Assembly (NCBI GenBank): GCA_025934735.1
Contig: JAICWP010000005.1
Span: 1 to 64,000 of the forward strand
Direction of reading: 5' to 3'
Source: Terriglobales bacterium
GTDB lineage: Bacteria; Acidobacteriota; Terriglobia; Terriglobales; Acidobacteriaceae
Length of the DNA stretch: 64,000 nucleotides
The notes beneath the pieces are model-generated. The model was not told the origin of the DNA. It did no database searches and saw nothing but the letters and a program-made list of their open reading frames with translations. Within the stretch, counting starts at the first letter, position 1. Each line of letters starts with the position of its first letter. This document shows positions 51,579-61,566 of this stretch, in pieces. Made by a program: the position numbers and the translations under genes.

Positions 51579-52982
51579 TCATTCCTGGGAAGAGTATTCC
51601 TTGAGCTTGCGGTAAAGCGTAGTTTTCCCGATACCCAAGAGTTTGGCCGCCATTAACTTGTCGCCGTTCAGTTGCTCGATGGTGCCAAGGATGGTCCGCT
51701 TCTCCATCTCCAGCATGGGAATGATCTTGTCCTTGGCATCGCTGCTGGCGGGTGGCTGTTGCGCGCTGCGGATGGGACTGGGCAAGTCGAAAACATACAG
51801 CACCGGCCCCGAACTGAGGGCGCAGGCCCGCTCCAGGCAGTTCTCCAGTTCGCGCACGTTGCCCGGCCAGTCGTAGGCCAGCATCAGCTTCAAAGCGTCG
51901 TCGCTCAAAATCCGCGACATGCCGCTGTCTCGCGAGAGCCGCTCCAGGAAAAAATTGGACAGCAGGGGAATGTCCTGCCGCCGCTCGCGCAGGGGCGGGA
52001 TGCGCAGAGTCAGCACATTTAGCCGGAAGTAGAGGTCGCGGCGGAAAGTTCCCTGAGCCACGGCGTGCTCCAGATCGCGGTTAGTGGCCGCCAGGATGCG
52101 CACATGGATCGGCGTGTTCCGGGTGCTGCCCACGGCGCGGATTTCCTTTTCCTGGATGGCGCGCAGCAACTTGGCCTGCAAGTCCACGGACAGTTCCGCA
52201 ATCTCATCCAGAAACACGGTGCCCCCATCGGCAATGGCCAGCAAGCCTTCTTTGGAATGCTGCGCCCCGGTGAAGGCGCCTTTCACGTAGCCGAACAGTT
52301 CGCTCTCAATGAGAGTTGGCACCAGCGAACCGCAGTCCACGGGGATGAAGGGCCGGTCGCGTAGCGGGCCGGAAAAATGAACGGTGCGGGCCACCAGTTC
52401 CTTCCCCGTGCCGCTCTCTCCCAGGATCAGCACTGGGTGCGTGCTGTGCGCGGCCTTGGAAATGATGCGGTAGATCTTTTCCATCTCCGGCGCCCGCCCA
52501 ACGATGTTGCCGAAGCCCTGCTTGGACTTGATCTTCTCCCGCAGCATGCGGTTCTCGCTCTTCAGCTTCAGGTGCGTGCTTACCCGCTCCAGCAGCAGCT
52601 TCAATTCATCCAGGCTGAAGGGCTTGCTTACATAATCGTAAGCGCCGTCCTTCATGGCCTGAACCGCCGACTGCACTGTGCCATAGCCGGTCACCACTAC
52701 CACCACGGCATCCGGTCGCTGGCTCTTGATGTGGTGCAGCGCCTCCAGGCCACCCGCTCCGGGCAGTCGCAAATCGAGCAGCACCACATCCACCGGCTGC
52801 GCATCCATCACCCGGTAGGCGTGTTCCGCGGAATCGGCCACAAAGGTGTTGAACCCCAGGATTTGCCCAACTTCCCGGCAGGCCTCGCGAATGGAGCGCT
52901 CATCGTCCACGATCAGCAGATTGAGAAAATTTGCTTTCTCAATCTGCGCTGGCGCTGGGGCTGCTGCTTCCGCTGTCAGCAT
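51579..52982 (-). CDS. NtrC-family sigma-54 response regulator
   Basis: A 467-residue regulator: receiver (about 20-135; DVVLLDLRLPG, YVSKPFS), AAA+ domain with GESGTGKE, intact GAFTGA and TVFLDEIAE, and a Fis-type HTH at the end (DKLMAAKLLGIGKTTLYRKLKEY). It probably activates sigma-54 promoters on phosphorylation. GAGGAGG lies before ATG 52982, inside the end of the hybrid kinase gene (7-nt overlap), so the pair is co-translated. Confidence 0.92.
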   Translation of the reverse strand: MLTAEAAAPAPAQIEKANFLNLLIVDDERSIREACREVGQILGFNTFVADSAEHAYRVMDAQPVDVVLLDLRLPGAGGLEALHHIKSQRPDAVVVVVTGYGTVQSAVQAMKDGAYDYVSKPFSLDELKLLLERVSTHLKLKSENRMLREKIKSKQGFGNIVGRAPEMEKIYRIISKAAHSTHPVLILGESGTGKELVARTVHFSGPLRDRPFIPVDCGSLVPTLIESELFGYVKGAFTGAQHSKEGLLAIADGGTVFLDEIAELSVDLQAKLLRAIQEKEIRAVGSTRNTPIHVRILAATNRDLEHAVAQGTFRRDLYFRLNVLTLRIPPLRERRQDIPLLSNFFLERLSRDSGMSRILSDDALKLMLAYDWPGNVRELENCLERACALSSGPVLYVFDLPSPIRSAQQPPASSDAKDKIIPMLEMEKRTILGTIEQLNGDKLMAAKLLGIGKTTLYRKLKEYSSQE

Positions 52983-54964
52983 GATTTCCTCCTCGGGCTA
53001 GGTTTCCCGTTTCTCTTCTTGCCGCTCTTCGCCCCGCGCGATTCCTCTGAACGCTCGCTCGCGTCCAGCACTTCGCGCACCTTGCGCGCCAGAGCGCCAC
53101 CGGTAAAGGGCTTGCGAAATATCCTGTTGTCCGGTATCTCTCGCTCACTCCGCGGCCCGTAACCGGAAATGAACAGCACCTTGGCTTGCGGGTGCAGAGG
53201 ACTAATCTGTTCCACGACTTCCCGGCCGTTCTTCCCCGGCATCACCATATCCACCAGCAAAAGATGGATGGGCCCGGTGTGCCGCTGAGCGAGGCGCAAA
53301 GCTTCATCTCCATTGGCAGCCGCCAGCAACTGGTAGCCGCATTGCGTAAGCACTTGCTCGATGGAGGCGCGCACCCGCTCATCATCTTCCACCAGCAGAA
53401 CGGTTTCCCGGCCCTCGAGGGAAGGCTCGGTGTGCGCTTCCGACCCGCGCCACTCCAGCTCGCTTTGCACTCGCGGCAACAGCACGCGCATCCGCGTGCC
53501 CTGGCGGGGCGCGCTCTCGACCAGAATGTCTCCATGGGCCTGGGTCACAATCGCTTTTACGGTGGCCAGTCCCAATCCCGTTCCCTGCCCCGGCTGCTTG
53601 GTGGTGAAGAATGCTTCGAAAAGATGGGTGCGCGTGTTTTCGTCCATGCCGCACCCGTCATCCGCCACCTGCAGCATCACGTAGTCGCCGGGCGGCAAGC
53701 CGGCAACGGAAGCGGCCGCACCATCCAAAGCGCAATTGCTCAACTCCAGGCTGACGCTCCCGCCGCCTTGGGCCACGGCATCGCGGGCGTTGAGCACCAG
53801 ATTGAGGATGACTTGCTGCATCTCTGCCGGGTCCGCCTTCACATATCCCAGGCCCGGAGCGCTGCTGACAGCAAGCTTTGTGCTCTCCTCCACCAGTTTC
53901 GCCAGCAGGTCGCGCATGTCTTCCACCACCGTCTGCAGCGAAAGCACTTTGCTGTCGCTCACGTGCTGCCGGGCCACAAACAGCAGCTTGCGAATCAGGG
54001 CGCAACCGTGTTCGCTGGCCAACTGGATTTCCCGCGCGCGTTGAGCGCCGGGTTGCGCGCCCAGTTCCGCCACCAGCAGGTCGGACAGAATGCCGATGCC
54101 GGTCAGCAAGTTGGCGAAATCGTGCGCCAGGCCGGCCACCAGCCGTCCCACCGCTTCCATTTTTTGCGACTCGCGCAGCGCCCCCTCGGCGCGCTTACGC
54201 TCGGTGATGTCTTCCACCATCTTGATGGCGAACTGGGGCTCGCCGCCGGGACCGCGCACCAGGGAGACGTTCAGCCGCGCCCAAACGACCGTTCCGTCCG
54301 GGCGCACATAGCGTTTGTCCAATTGATAGCGGTCGCGGTGGCCCGCGGCCATTTCCGAGAACAGCCGGGCATCCTCGGTCCGGTCGTCAGGATGGGTGAT
54401 GAGGGCAAAGGGCATGCCTTGCAGTTGTTCATGGCTATAGCCCAGCATTTGTTCCAGGGCGTGGTTGCTCTCCGCGATTTTGCCGTCGAGCGTGAAATGG
54501 CCGATGCCGATAGCGGCTGCTTCGAAGATGGCGCGGAATCGGGCCTCGCCTTCGCGCGACACTCGCCGCCGCTCCCCCTGGCTGATATCACGTGTGGTAA
54601 TGACCAGCAGGCGACGCTTGCCTGCTCGGAACTCCCGGCAGGAACTTTCCATCTGCAGGTAAGAATTGTCCTTGCGCCGTCCGCGAAACTGACACGCGGG
54701 GAAACCACAATCGAGAATCGGCCTTTCCGTTACCCCGTTGGTGCAGGGATGATGTTCGGGCAAAAGATCGGCCAGCGGGCGGCCCGCCAGCTCGCGGCTA
54801 TGGCTGTAGCCGAAAAGATGGGCGTGGGCGGCGTTGCACCACAGAATCTTACCTGCTTCCACCACCGTTACCGCCTCCGGACAGGCGGCCAGGGCGGCGC
54901 TCAACAAGGCTGTGGGCACAGTCTGGCGGGATAGCTCGGGAACGGGCTGAAGGGCGGTGCTCAT
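52976..54964 (-). CDS. PAS-PAS hybrid sensor histidine kinase with C-terminal receiver
   Basis: A 662-residue soluble hybrid kinase. PAS 1 (about 15-120), PAS 2 (about 135-260; GHFTLDGKIAESNHALEQMLGYS), HisKA with GLAHDFANLLTGIG, HATPase (LNARDAV, DDGCGMDE, GTGLGLATV), then a receiver (about 525-640; VLLVEDDERVRAS, LLLVDMVMPGKNG). Cys-containing PAS 1 (CNAAHAHLF) might sense a ligand. There is no membrane helix. The start at ATG 54964 is one of several; the ORF begins earlier at 55012. Partner of the downstream NtrC regulator. The 365-nt gap to the next gene (55013-55377) holds no other gene. Confidence 0.88.
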   Translation of the reverse strand: MSTALQPVPELSRQTVPTALLSAALAACPEAVTVVEAGKILWCNAAHAHLFGYSHSRELAGRPLADLLPEHHPCTNGVTERPILDCGFPACQFRGRRKDNSYLQMESSCREFRAGKRRLLVITTRDISQGERRRVSREGEARFRAIFEAAAIGIGHFTLDGKIAESNHALEQMLGYSHEQLQGMPFALITHPDDRTEDARLFSEMAAGHRDRYQLDKRYVRPDGTVVWARLNVSLVRGPGGEPQFAIKMVEDITERKRAEGALRESQKMEAVGRLVAGLAHDFANLLTGIGILSDLLVAELGAQPGAQRAREIQLASEHGCALIRKLLFVARQHVSDSKVLSLQTVVEDMRDLLAKLVEESTKLAVSSAPGLGYVKADPAEMQQVILNLVLNARDAVAQGGGSVSLELSNCALDGAAASVAGLPPGDYVMLQVADDGCGMDENTRTHLFEAFFTTKQPGQGTGLGLATVKAIVTQAHGDILVESAPRQGTRMRVLLPRVQSELEWRGSEAHTEPSLEGRETVLLVEDDERVRASIEQVLTQCGYQLLAAANGDEALRLAQRHTGPIHLLLVDMVMPGKNGREVVEQISPLHPQAKVLFISGYGPRSEREIPDNRIFRKPFTGGALARKVREVLDASERSEESRGAKSGKKRNGKPSPRRKSC

Positions 54965-55339
54965 GCGGACACCCAAATTCATCTGGCCGGAAATGCCGGG
55001 AAAGGGCAGCACTCAAGAAAAGCGGGTTTACCGGGCCGAAGCGTGCCAGGAAAATATTCCCGACGTGACAAGGCAGGAGATCAAACTTCTCTTAAACCGT
55101 TATCTCTAATCCACTGCTGCAGCATGATGCCAGTACTGGAAACCTATGAAATTCTGCCCGGTCCGGGAATCACGCACGGCCCTTCTCTTCCCAAAAATGG
55201 AAGATACTCAAAACACTAGATCTTTTACCCGCTACTCAAGCACGCCCTAGCAATACCTTTGTGTCACGTTTCCCGTTTCGGGTAAGTGATTCCTCTCACG
55301 CCCCCATGTGACATTTGCAAAAAGAAGGGAATAAAAAAG

Positions 55340-55359
55340 GCGCGGCCGGAGCCGCGCCC
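55340..55359 (-). terminator. Rho-independent terminator of the glycine-zipper lipoprotein gene
   Basis: On the minus strand an 8-bp stem GGCGCGGC/GCCGCGCC with a 4-nt loop is followed by TTTTTTATT. It lies 18 nt after the stop codon of the lipoprotein gene. Confidence 0.85.
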
Positions 55360-55377
55360 ATTCTGCACTGTACGTTC

Positions 55378-56055
55378 TTAGCTCTTGCTGGTCCGGAGAG
55401 GCTGGGCCAAGCGGAAGGTCAAACGGCGCTCCGGTCCGAAGCCCACATTCTCTTTACCGGTGGCATAGGCCGCGCCCGTGCCGGCACCCGCGCCCACCGC
55501 GCCGCCGATCAAGGCGCCTTTGCCGCCACCGGCCAGCGCGCCAATCAGCGCCCCGGCTCCGGCCCCGCCGCCAATCATTTCCAGGTTACGCTTCTTGTGC
55601 GATTTCCCGGAAAGGGAAATGCTGGAAGTCTGTACTGCTACATTCTTACCGTGCACGTGGAGCGAGGCCAGCGCGATGCGCAGGTAGGCCGGTTTGTGCA
55701 GGTGTCCGCCCGCGTTGGATTCCACTATTCGCCCGGTCACCTCCGCGCCCTTGGGAATCATGGTTTCGCCCTTCACCACCACGGGCTCATCCAGCACCGC
55801 GTCAAAGGTGTCGCCGGTTTGGGCGCTTGCGCTCGAAACCGCCGATTGCAGCCGCACCGTCAGCGGCGTTCCCGCGGGGATTGCCTGCGGCGCCGGCACA
55901 ACCTCGCTTGCCGGTATAACTGCGCTGGTGCCATTGTCGCCACTACTATTGCCGCTATCAGAGTTATCCGCGTTGGCCGAGGGCACCTTGCTGCAGCCCA
56001 CTGCCAAAGCCAATGCCAATAAAACCGGAATGATGCTCACAACCGACTTCTTCAT
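55378..56055 (-). CDS. Lipoprotein with IPxG domain and glycine zipper
   Basis: A 225-residue lipoprotein: signal peptide with lipobox LAVGC (Cys21), a Ser/Asn-rich spacer, a beta domain (about 60-160; GTPLTVRLQSAVSSASAQTGDTF, MIPKGAEVTGRIVE) and a glycine-zipper membrane segment (about 170-200; GGGAGAGALIGALAGGGKGALIGGAVGAGAG). The beta domain resembles that of the next gene upstream and TrbI/VirB10-like 'IPKG' domains. The zipper suggests insertion in the outer membrane. Function unknown. A strong terminator follows. Confidence 0.8.
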   Translation of the reverse strand: MKKSVVSIIPVLLALALAVGCSKVPSANADNSDSGNSSGDNGTSAVIPASEVVPAPQAIPAGTPLTVRLQSAVSSASAQTGDTFDAVLDEPVVVKGETMIPKGAEVTGRIVESNAGGHLHKPAYLRIALASLHVHGKNVAVQTSSISLSGKSHKKRNLEMIGGGAGAGALIGALAGGGKGALIGGAVGAGAGTGAAYATGKENVGFGPERRLTFRLAQPLRTSKS

Positions 56056-56291
56056 GCTTTTAACCCTCCCCTGAGTGGAACAGCCTTGCCCATTGCCGAG
56101 GCACCTGAGCTGCCAGTGTTCGCCCCTTGAAAATCAGCTACTTACAATCTGCTCGGAATATCCAGCTATGTAGTTTCTTCCGGGCTGCACCAGCTCTGGC
56201 TTGTGGATTCTTGCGCCTGACGGTCTGGGGGAGAGGAGAACAGCCTGACAGCAGGGAAAGAAGTTGGCAAGTTACTTCGGACAAAAGACTT

Positions 56292-56325
56292 AAGGCCGAT
56301 CGGGCTGGCTCTCCCGACCGGCCTT
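56292..56325 (-). terminator. Probable terminator of the IPxG secreted protein gene
   Basis: AAGGCCGATCGGG pairs with CCCGACCGGCCTT (13 bp, one mismatch, 8-nt loop). On the minus strand it is followed by AAGTCTTTTG, 33 nt after the stop codon. Confidence 0.7.
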
Positions 56326-56357
56326 GCGGTTTCCGCAGGTTCGCTGAAAGCTGGGCG

Positions 56358-57146
56358 CTACTGACCCATTACGCGCAGCACCAGCAGCGTCCCGCCGTCC
56401 AGCTTGACGTTGCCATGTGCAGAACTGATGACCGAGCCCTCCGTCGGCGAAGCCTGCTGGCTCAACGTCAGATTGGAATCGCCGATCACTCCGCGGGAGT
56501 TAGCATTAATGGCAGGAGCGCTGCCTGCGCCAGGTTGTGCGGCGGGTGCGGCGCCCATGTTGCCGCCACCCATATCCCCTGCTTGGGAACCCGAAGCCCC
56601 TCCTGACGTTTTTCCGCCGCCGCCGCCGGACATCGTGCCAGGTTGACCACCGCCCATCGCGCCTCCGCCCGACCCGGAGGGCGCGCCCCCGCCTCCCGCC
56701 GGCTCCTGTTCCTGCATCATGGGTGAAGGCTGTGGCTTCTCCAGCGCCTGGATGGCGGCGTGCATGCCTATTTGCTTGGTTTCCTTACCCTGTTTTACTT
56801 CGACCTTATCGAAAATAATGCCCAGGCTTGACTGTGGATCCTGCTTGCTGGCGGCTTTGACCGTGGTAACGTGCCCCACCAGCTTGCTTCCGCGCGGAAT
56901 CACAACATTGCCGCCATTGTCGCGCAGATCGCCTAACGATTTGGCTACCACTTCCTGGCCGGCCTTGGCCTTCTTGGCGTCCAGGCTCTTGTTCAGCTCC
57001 GCTCCCAGCACAGCTCCCGGGGCCAGCGTCGGCCCGGCCTGCGCTGCCGCGGGCTGGCTCGCCACCGGGTTCGCCTGTGCCTGCGCCAGTGCCGCCGTCC
57101 AAAGCAACAACACGGCAGCAAGCCCGTATCCTAAAGTCTTTTGCAT
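56358..57146 (-). CDS. Secreted glycine-rich protein with IPxG domain
   Basis: A 262-residue secreted protein: signal peptide (about 1-24, ending AQA), a beta domain (about 45-130; APGAVLGAELNKSLDAKKAKAG, VVIPRGSKLVGHV) paralogous to that of the neighbouring lipoprotein, a long Gly/Ser/Met-rich low-complexity stretch (about 145-220) and a C-terminal beta-like end (GNVKLDGGTLLVLRV). Start ATG 57146 is fixed by GAGGAGG. Function unknown; the low-complexity run may be surface exposed. Divergent from the regulator gene at 57306. Confidence 0.75.
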   Translation of the reverse strand: MQKTLGYGLAAVLLLWTAALAQAQANPVASQPAAAQAGPTLAPGAVLGAELNKSLDAKKAKAGQEVVAKSLGDLRDNGGNVVIPRGSKLVGHVTTVKAASKQDPQSSLGIIFDKVEVKQGKETKQIGMHAAIQALEKPQPSPMMQEQEPAGGGGAPSGSGGGAMGGGQPGTMSGGGGGKTSGGASGSQAGDMGGGNMGAAPAAQPGAGSAPAINANSRGVIGDSNLTLSQQASPTEGSVISSAHGNVKLDGGTLLVLRVMGQ

Positions 57147-57254
57147 ACGCTTCCTCCTCAAACTATCTATCCTGAGATGCACGTGTTCTCTTCACCGTAG
57201 CCCGGGTTCGGCTAGTGTAAGACCCGGGAAATAAGATGCTGGGAGCCCATTCCG

Positions 57255-57270
57255 CCTGCATGGTTGCAGG
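57255..57270. promoter_or_regulatory. Palindrome upstream of the regulator gene
   Basis: CCTGCA-TGGT-TGCAGG is a perfect 6-bp palindrome 36 nt before the regulator start, in the divergent gap. It may be a protein-binding site. No data beyond symmetry. Confidence 0.3.
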
Positions 57271-57305
57271 TATCCGGCAAAACCCGGAATAATGGAGAGA
57301 TATCT

Positions 57306-58706
57306 ATGACGCCGGAAAAGGTACTTATAGTCGAGGATGAAGAGAATGAACGCGTAGGCTTGGCCGAACTCATCTCCGGCTGGGGCTACCGCACGGAGAC
57401 GGCCCACGATGGCCTGGAAGCGCTGGAGAAAGTCGAGCTGTTTTCTCCCGGCATCGTGCTCACCGATTTGAAGATGCCGCGCATGGACGGCATGGCGCTG
57501 CTCTCCAAACTGGCGGAGCGCGCGGAGAGCATTGCCGTTATTGTAGTTACCGCCCAGGGGACGATTGAAAGCGCGGTGCAGGCCATGCAAATCGGCGCCT
57601 TCAACTACATTCAGAAGCCGATTGACTTTAACCGCCTGCGCAGCATCCTGCAAAATGCCGCGGAACTGCGCAGCACGCGCATGGAACTGGAGGTCACCCG
57701 CCGCCAGTTGCGCAACAAGGGCGCGCTGGGCTCCTTGGTAGGCGCCTCGAAAAAAATGCAGGAGGTGTTCCATCTGCTCGAGATGGTGGCGCCCAGCACC
57801 GCCTCCGTGCTCATCACCGGCGAAAGCGGCACCGGCAAGGAACTGGTGGCGCGCACTATTCACGACCTCAGCCCGCGTAAAACCAAGCCTTTTATTGCCA
57901 TTAATTGCGCCGCCATTCCTGAGACCCTGATCGAGAGCGAGATCTTCGGCCACGAAAAAGGCGCGTTCACCGGCGCGATGGAGCGGCGGGTGGGCTGCTT
58001 CGAACTGGCCGAGGGCGGCACTCTGCTGCTGGACGAAATAGGTGAAATGCCGGTAGCCACTCAGGCCAAGCTGCTGCGCGTGCTGGAGGACCGCAAGCTT
58101 CGCCGCCTGGGCAGCAAGATTGAAACCACGGTGGATGTGCGCGTGCTCGCCGCCACCAACAAGGTGCCGGAGGAAGCGGTGGCCAGCGGGCAACTGCGCA
58201 ACGACCTTTACTATCGCCTGAACGTGTTCAACATTCACATGCCGCCCCTGCGCGAGCACAAGGAGGACCTGGCGGACCTGGTGCAGTCGCTCATCGGCGA
58301 CATGAATTCCAAGCACAGCCGCAACGTGCAGATGCTCAGCGACGCAGTCATGAACCTGTTCCAGGGTTATTCCTGGCCCGGTAATGTGCGCGAGTTGCGT
58401 AATACGCTGGAACGCGCGGTCATCGTTTGCGAGGGCTCGGTAATCGAGACCCGGCACCTGCCCCCAGGGTTCGGCCATGCCCCAACGCGCGCGGCCGCCC
58501 ACGATCCCAATGCTTTACATCTCGGGGTGGGCACCACGGTGGAAGAAGCGGAGCGGCAGCTCATCATGAAGACGCTGGAAGCCACCAATAACAACAAGAC
58601 CCGGGCCGCGGAAATTCTCGGCATCAGCCTCAAAACCCTGCATAATAAGCTCAAAGAGTATGGGGCGGCGGCCACGGCGGGTTCGGCCGCCGAATCCAAT
58701 GTGTAG
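57306..58706 (+). CDS. NtrC-family sigma-54 response regulator
   Basis: A 466-residue regulator: receiver (about 1-120; [33 protein letters not shown]), AAA+ domain ([22 protein letters not shown]) and Fis-type HTH ([24 protein letters not shown]). GGAGAG precedes ATG 57306; the ORF extends upstream without support. It is 121 nt from the kinase gene that follows; they likely form one system. Confidence 0.92.
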   Translation: MTPEKVLIVEDEENERVGLAELISGWGYRTETAHDGLEALEKVELFSPGIVLTDLKMPRMDGMALLSKLAERAESIAVIVVTAQGTIESAVQAMQIGAFNYIQKPIDFNRLRSILQNAAELRSTRMELEVTRRQLRNKGALGSLVGASKKMQEVFHLLEMVAPSTASVLITGESGTGKELVARTIHDLSPRKTKPFIAINCAAIPETLIESEIFGHEKGAFTGAMERRVGCFELAEGGTLLLDEIGEMPVATQAKLLRVLEDRKLRRLGSKIETTVDVRVLAATNKVPEEAVASGQLRNDLYYRLNVFNIHMPPLREHKEDLADLVQSLIGDMNSKHSRNVQMLSDAVMNLFQGYSWPGNVRELRNTLERAVIVCEGSVIETRHLPPGFGHAPTRAAAHDPNALHLGVGTTVEEAERQLIMKTLEATNNNKTRAAEILGISLKTLHNKLKEYGAAATAGSAAESNV

Positions 58707-58827
58707 TGCGGCAGGGCTCTTTTCGCTGAGAGCAAGTGTGTGGGCACGGGCTCTGACTTTGGCAGGGCGGTTAGCAGACCCGCCAGTTCGCCGCGCTCAG
58801 GTGCCGCGGTAATCGGCTGACTTTTTC

Positions 58828-60693
58828 ATGCGTTTAAAGGCCAAACTGGTGCTGGCCATCACCGGCATGATTGTCGCGCTGGTGGTGCTGTTTTCCTACA
58901 TCTACATCTCGCAACTGCTGCAACAGCGCATCGTTGCGGCTTACGATACCGCCACCCTGCTGAGCCGCGAACTGCAGGACGCGGCCAGCGACGCCCAACC
59001 CGATTTCAGCGACACGAGGGTGGATACCAGCAATCCCGACGCGGTGCGTGCCGCCCTCATCGAGACGCTGCAGACCGATCCCAACCTCAACACGTTTCTC
59101 GACTCGATCGTGGCCAACTCGTCGATCATTTACGACGCCGCCGTAGCCGGCCAGGACGACAGAGCCATTCTTGATACCGATCCCAACCTGATCGGGCAAA
59201 CGCTGACGGACCGCCCCGACCTGCGACAGGTGCGCGACGCCGGGTTCCGCGAGCAGCTTCGGCTGGTGTTCAGCGCGCCGCGGGTCTATGACGTGCGCAT
59301 GCCCCTGCAGCTCAACGGCACCCCCTTCGGCAGCACCCGAGTGGGCGTCTCCACGGTCTTCCTGAAAAACGAAATCCAGCCGCACCTGCACCGCGCCATC
59401 GTGATTTCGGTAAGCGCCATTCTGATTTCCCTGATTCTGGCGGCCGGCCTTTCCAACCTGGCGCTCTCGCCGCTGGCCCGCATCAGCCAGCGCCTGGACA
59501 GCGTTACCGCCGGCAAGGTGGAGGCGCTGCACCCGGACGAAGAACGGCAGGACGAGTACGGGCTGGTCACCCTCAAGATTGCCCACCTGGGCCGCCAGAT
59601 GCGCGACGTGAAGGAAGTGTTCTCCGCCCTCAAGGACAACCTGGACCAGATCATGGCCACCCTGCAGGACGGCCTGATGCTGTTTACCCGCGACTCGCGC
59701 GTGGTGCTCGTCAGCGCCTCCGCCGAGCGCTTCGTGGGCCGCCCGCGCGGCGAAATCCTGGGCCGCAACGTCAACGATGTGTTCGCCGAGTCCACTCGCC
59801 TGGGCCACGTGGTGCTGGAATCTTTCCGCTCGCGGCGTCCGCTGAATGGGGGCGAAGTGGAAGGCGAGAACGGCCGCCGCATACAGGTATCCGTGGATTT
59901 CATCCAGGAAGGCGGCGAGCAGATTGGGGCGCTGCTGGTGATGCGCGATGCCGAATCCGTGCGCCGCATTGAAGATGAAATCGAGCTCTCGCGCCGGCTT
60001 TCCGCCATCGGCCGGCTCACCTCGGGCGTGGCCCACGAGGTAAAGAATCCTATTAATGCAATCGTGGTCCACCTGGAAGTACTTCGTCAGAAGCTGCAGC
60101 AGATTGATCCCGACACCAAGCGCCACATGGACGTGATCGGCAGCGAAATTCAGCGCCTCGACCGCGTGGTGCAGACCCTGGTGGACTTCACCCGGCCGGT
60201 GGAATTGCGCCTGGGCGAAATGGATTTACGGAAGCTGCTGGAGGATGTGGCGGTGCTGGCCGCGCCGGAGGCCGAGCGCCACGGCGTCATCATCATCCGC
60301 GACCTGCCGCCGGAGGAACTGCCGGTGAGCGTGGACTCCGACCTGGTCAAGCAGGCCCTGCTCAATGTGGTGAACAATGGGGTGCAGGCCATGCCGGAGG
60401 GAGGCACGCTTACGATGTCCGCCACCCGCTCCAACGGCGGCGCTACGGTGGACATCCGCGACCAGGGGCATGGCATTCCGGCGGATGTGCGCGACAAGGT
60501 CTTTAATCTTTATTTCACGACTAAGAAGACCGGCAGCGGCATCGGCCTGCCCATGACTTATCGCATCATGCAGTTGCACCACGGCGACATCGAATTTGAA
60601 TCGGCGGAAAACCAGGGCACCACGTTCCACCTCACCTTCCCGCTGCTGCAGGCCGCTCCTGAGCCCGCGCCCGAAGTGGTCTCCGAAGCTTAG
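58828..60693 (+). CDS. Membrane sensor histidine kinase (HAMP-PAS)
   Basis: A 621-residue kinase with two membrane helices (about 7-28 and 190-212) flanking an extracytoplasmic sensor domain, a HAMP-like segment (about 210-265), PAS (about 275-380), HisKA with GVAHEVKNPINAI and HATPase (NVVNNGVQAMPEGG, DQGHGIP, GSGIGLPMTY). Expected partner is the preceding NtrC regulator. The sensed signal is unknown. ATG 58828 lacks a clear ribosome site. Confidence 0.9.
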   Translation: MRLKAKLVLAITGMIVALVVLFSYIYISQLLQQRIVAAYDTATLLSRELQDAASDAQPDFSDTRVDTSNPDAVRAALIETLQTDPNLNTFLDSIVANSSIIYDAAVAGQDDRAILDTDPNLIGQTLTDRPDLRQVRDAGFREQLRLVFSAPRVYDVRMPLQLNGTPFGSTRVGVSTVFLKNEIQPHLHRAIVISVSAILISLILAAGLSNLALSPLARISQRLDSVTAGKVEALHPDEERQDEYGLVTLKIAHLGRQMRDVKEVFSALKDNLDQIMATLQDGLMLFTRDSRVVLVSASAERFVGRPRGEILGRNVNDVFAESTRLGHVVLESFRSRRPLNGGEVEGENGRRIQVSVDFIQEGGEQIGALLVMRDAESVRRIEDEIELSRRLSAIGRLTSGVAHEVKNPINAIVVHLEVLRQKLQQIDPDTKRHMDVIGSEIQRLDRVVQTLVDFTRPVELRLGEMDLRKLLEDVAVLAAPEAERHGVIIIRDLPPEELPVSVDSDLVKQALLNVVNNGVQAMPEGGTLTMSATRSNGGATVDIRDQGHGIPADVRDKVFNLYFTTKKTGSGIGLPMTYRIMQLHHGDIEFESAENQGTTFHLTFPLLQAAPEPAPEVVSEA

Positions 60694-60819
60694 ACCTATC
60701 TCATAGCTACCACGTCCCCAGCGTCGAGCCGAGGCCTGGCCGTGCGGCTTAGGAAATGGACCGCGTTAGCCACCAAGGTGCCGCCGTATACAAGAACATA
60801 ACGAGAAGATCAAAGTCCC

Positions 60820-60890
60820 TCACGGCTGAAGCCAACATCAGCTGAGCTTTTTATGCAGGCCTGAAGGCCGGAGCCACCCGTGAACATTGG
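60820..60890. repeat. REP-like palindromes
   Basis: The 271-nt gap after the kinase gene holds GGCCT-GA-AGGCC (60858-60869), a GGCTGAAGCC-like word and GGCCGGAGCC. These resemble the short repeats at 20540-20700 and look non-coding. Confidence 0.4.
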
Positions 60891-60964
60891 AGGCGTAGCG
60901 ATCTACTCAACCGCCGGATGCAGGCAACAACCCTCGCGCTCCTGAAGTGTTTACAATAGGAGTG

Positions 60965-61552
60965 ATGCGGCTCGCACTACTTTGTCTGCTGCTGGCGATG
61001 CTAACTTGGCCGGCATTCGCTCAACAGGACCAATCGCAAACTGCCCCAGCGACAGCTCCGCCCCCGTCCTCGCAGGCGCCGGCGCAGCCTTCCATTCCTG
61101 AAGGCGGTCAGAAGGCGCCGGCCACGGAAGCTCCGCCTTCATCAGTCAAAACTGGCAAGAAGAAAGCAGCCACAAAGAAAAGACACAGCCGGAAGAAGCA
61201 CAGGAAGGCGCAGCCAAAAAAGCCGGCCGAAACCGCGGACGATCCCGGACCGCGGCACATTGTGGTGCGGCGGGGCGGGACCAGCGATACCGGCGGCCTG
61301 CTCGAACCCGGCGTGCCCGCGCCCCAAGCCGACCATCAGCGCCAGGCCACCGAGCAGATCCTGCAATCCACCGACGCCAGCCTGAAGAACATCACCCGGC
61401 GGAATCTCACGACCGACCAGCAGGACATGGTGCGCCAGATCACGTTGTACATGGAGCAATCCCGCTCCGCGAACAAAGAGGGAGACCTGGGACGCGCCCG
61501 GAACCTGGCGGTCAAGGCACACCAGCTGTGCGACGCTCTGGCTCGACAGTAG
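60965..61552 (+). CDS. Secreted Lys/Pro-rich protein, unknown function
   Basis: A 195-residue protein with a signal peptide (about 1-19, ending AFA), a Gln/Pro/Ala spacer, a very basic segment (TGKKKAATKKRHSRKKHRKAQPKKP at about 62-85) and a helical C-terminus (about 125-195; QRQATEQILQSTDASLKNI ... MEQSRSANKEGDLGRARNLAVKAHQL). The basic run might bind cell wall or nucleic acid. Starts at ATG 60965; AGGAG is only 2 nt upstream, so GTG 60947 is also possible. Converges on the STAS gene. Confidence 0.65.
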   Translation: MRLALLCLLLAMLTWPAFAQQDQSQTAPATAPPPSSQAPAQPSIPEGGQKAPATEAPPSSVKTGKKKAATKKRHSRKKHRKAQPKKPAETADDPGPRHIVVRRGGTSDTGGLLEPGVPAPQADHQRQATEQILQSTDASLKNITRRNLTTDQQDMVRQITLYMEQSRSANKEGDLGRARNLAVKAHQLCDALARQ

Positions 61553-61566
61553 CGGCCGCCGCCCGA

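Noticed and set aside
53186-54934. Long plus-strand frame (582 codons) opposite the hybrid kinase
   Set aside because: Low-complexity His/Arg/Gln composition and complete antisense overlap with PAS-HisKA-HATPase motifs.
58735-58760. Possible sigma-54 (-24/-12) promoter before the HAMP-PAS kinase
   Set aside because: GGCAC is present, but the -12 GC is missing at the required spacing; the similar sequence at 47920 is off by one base as well.
58834-60126. Long minus-strand frame (430 codons) opposite the HAMP-PAS kinase
   Set aside because: Antisense shadow with biased composition; the plus strand carries HisKA/HATPase motifs.
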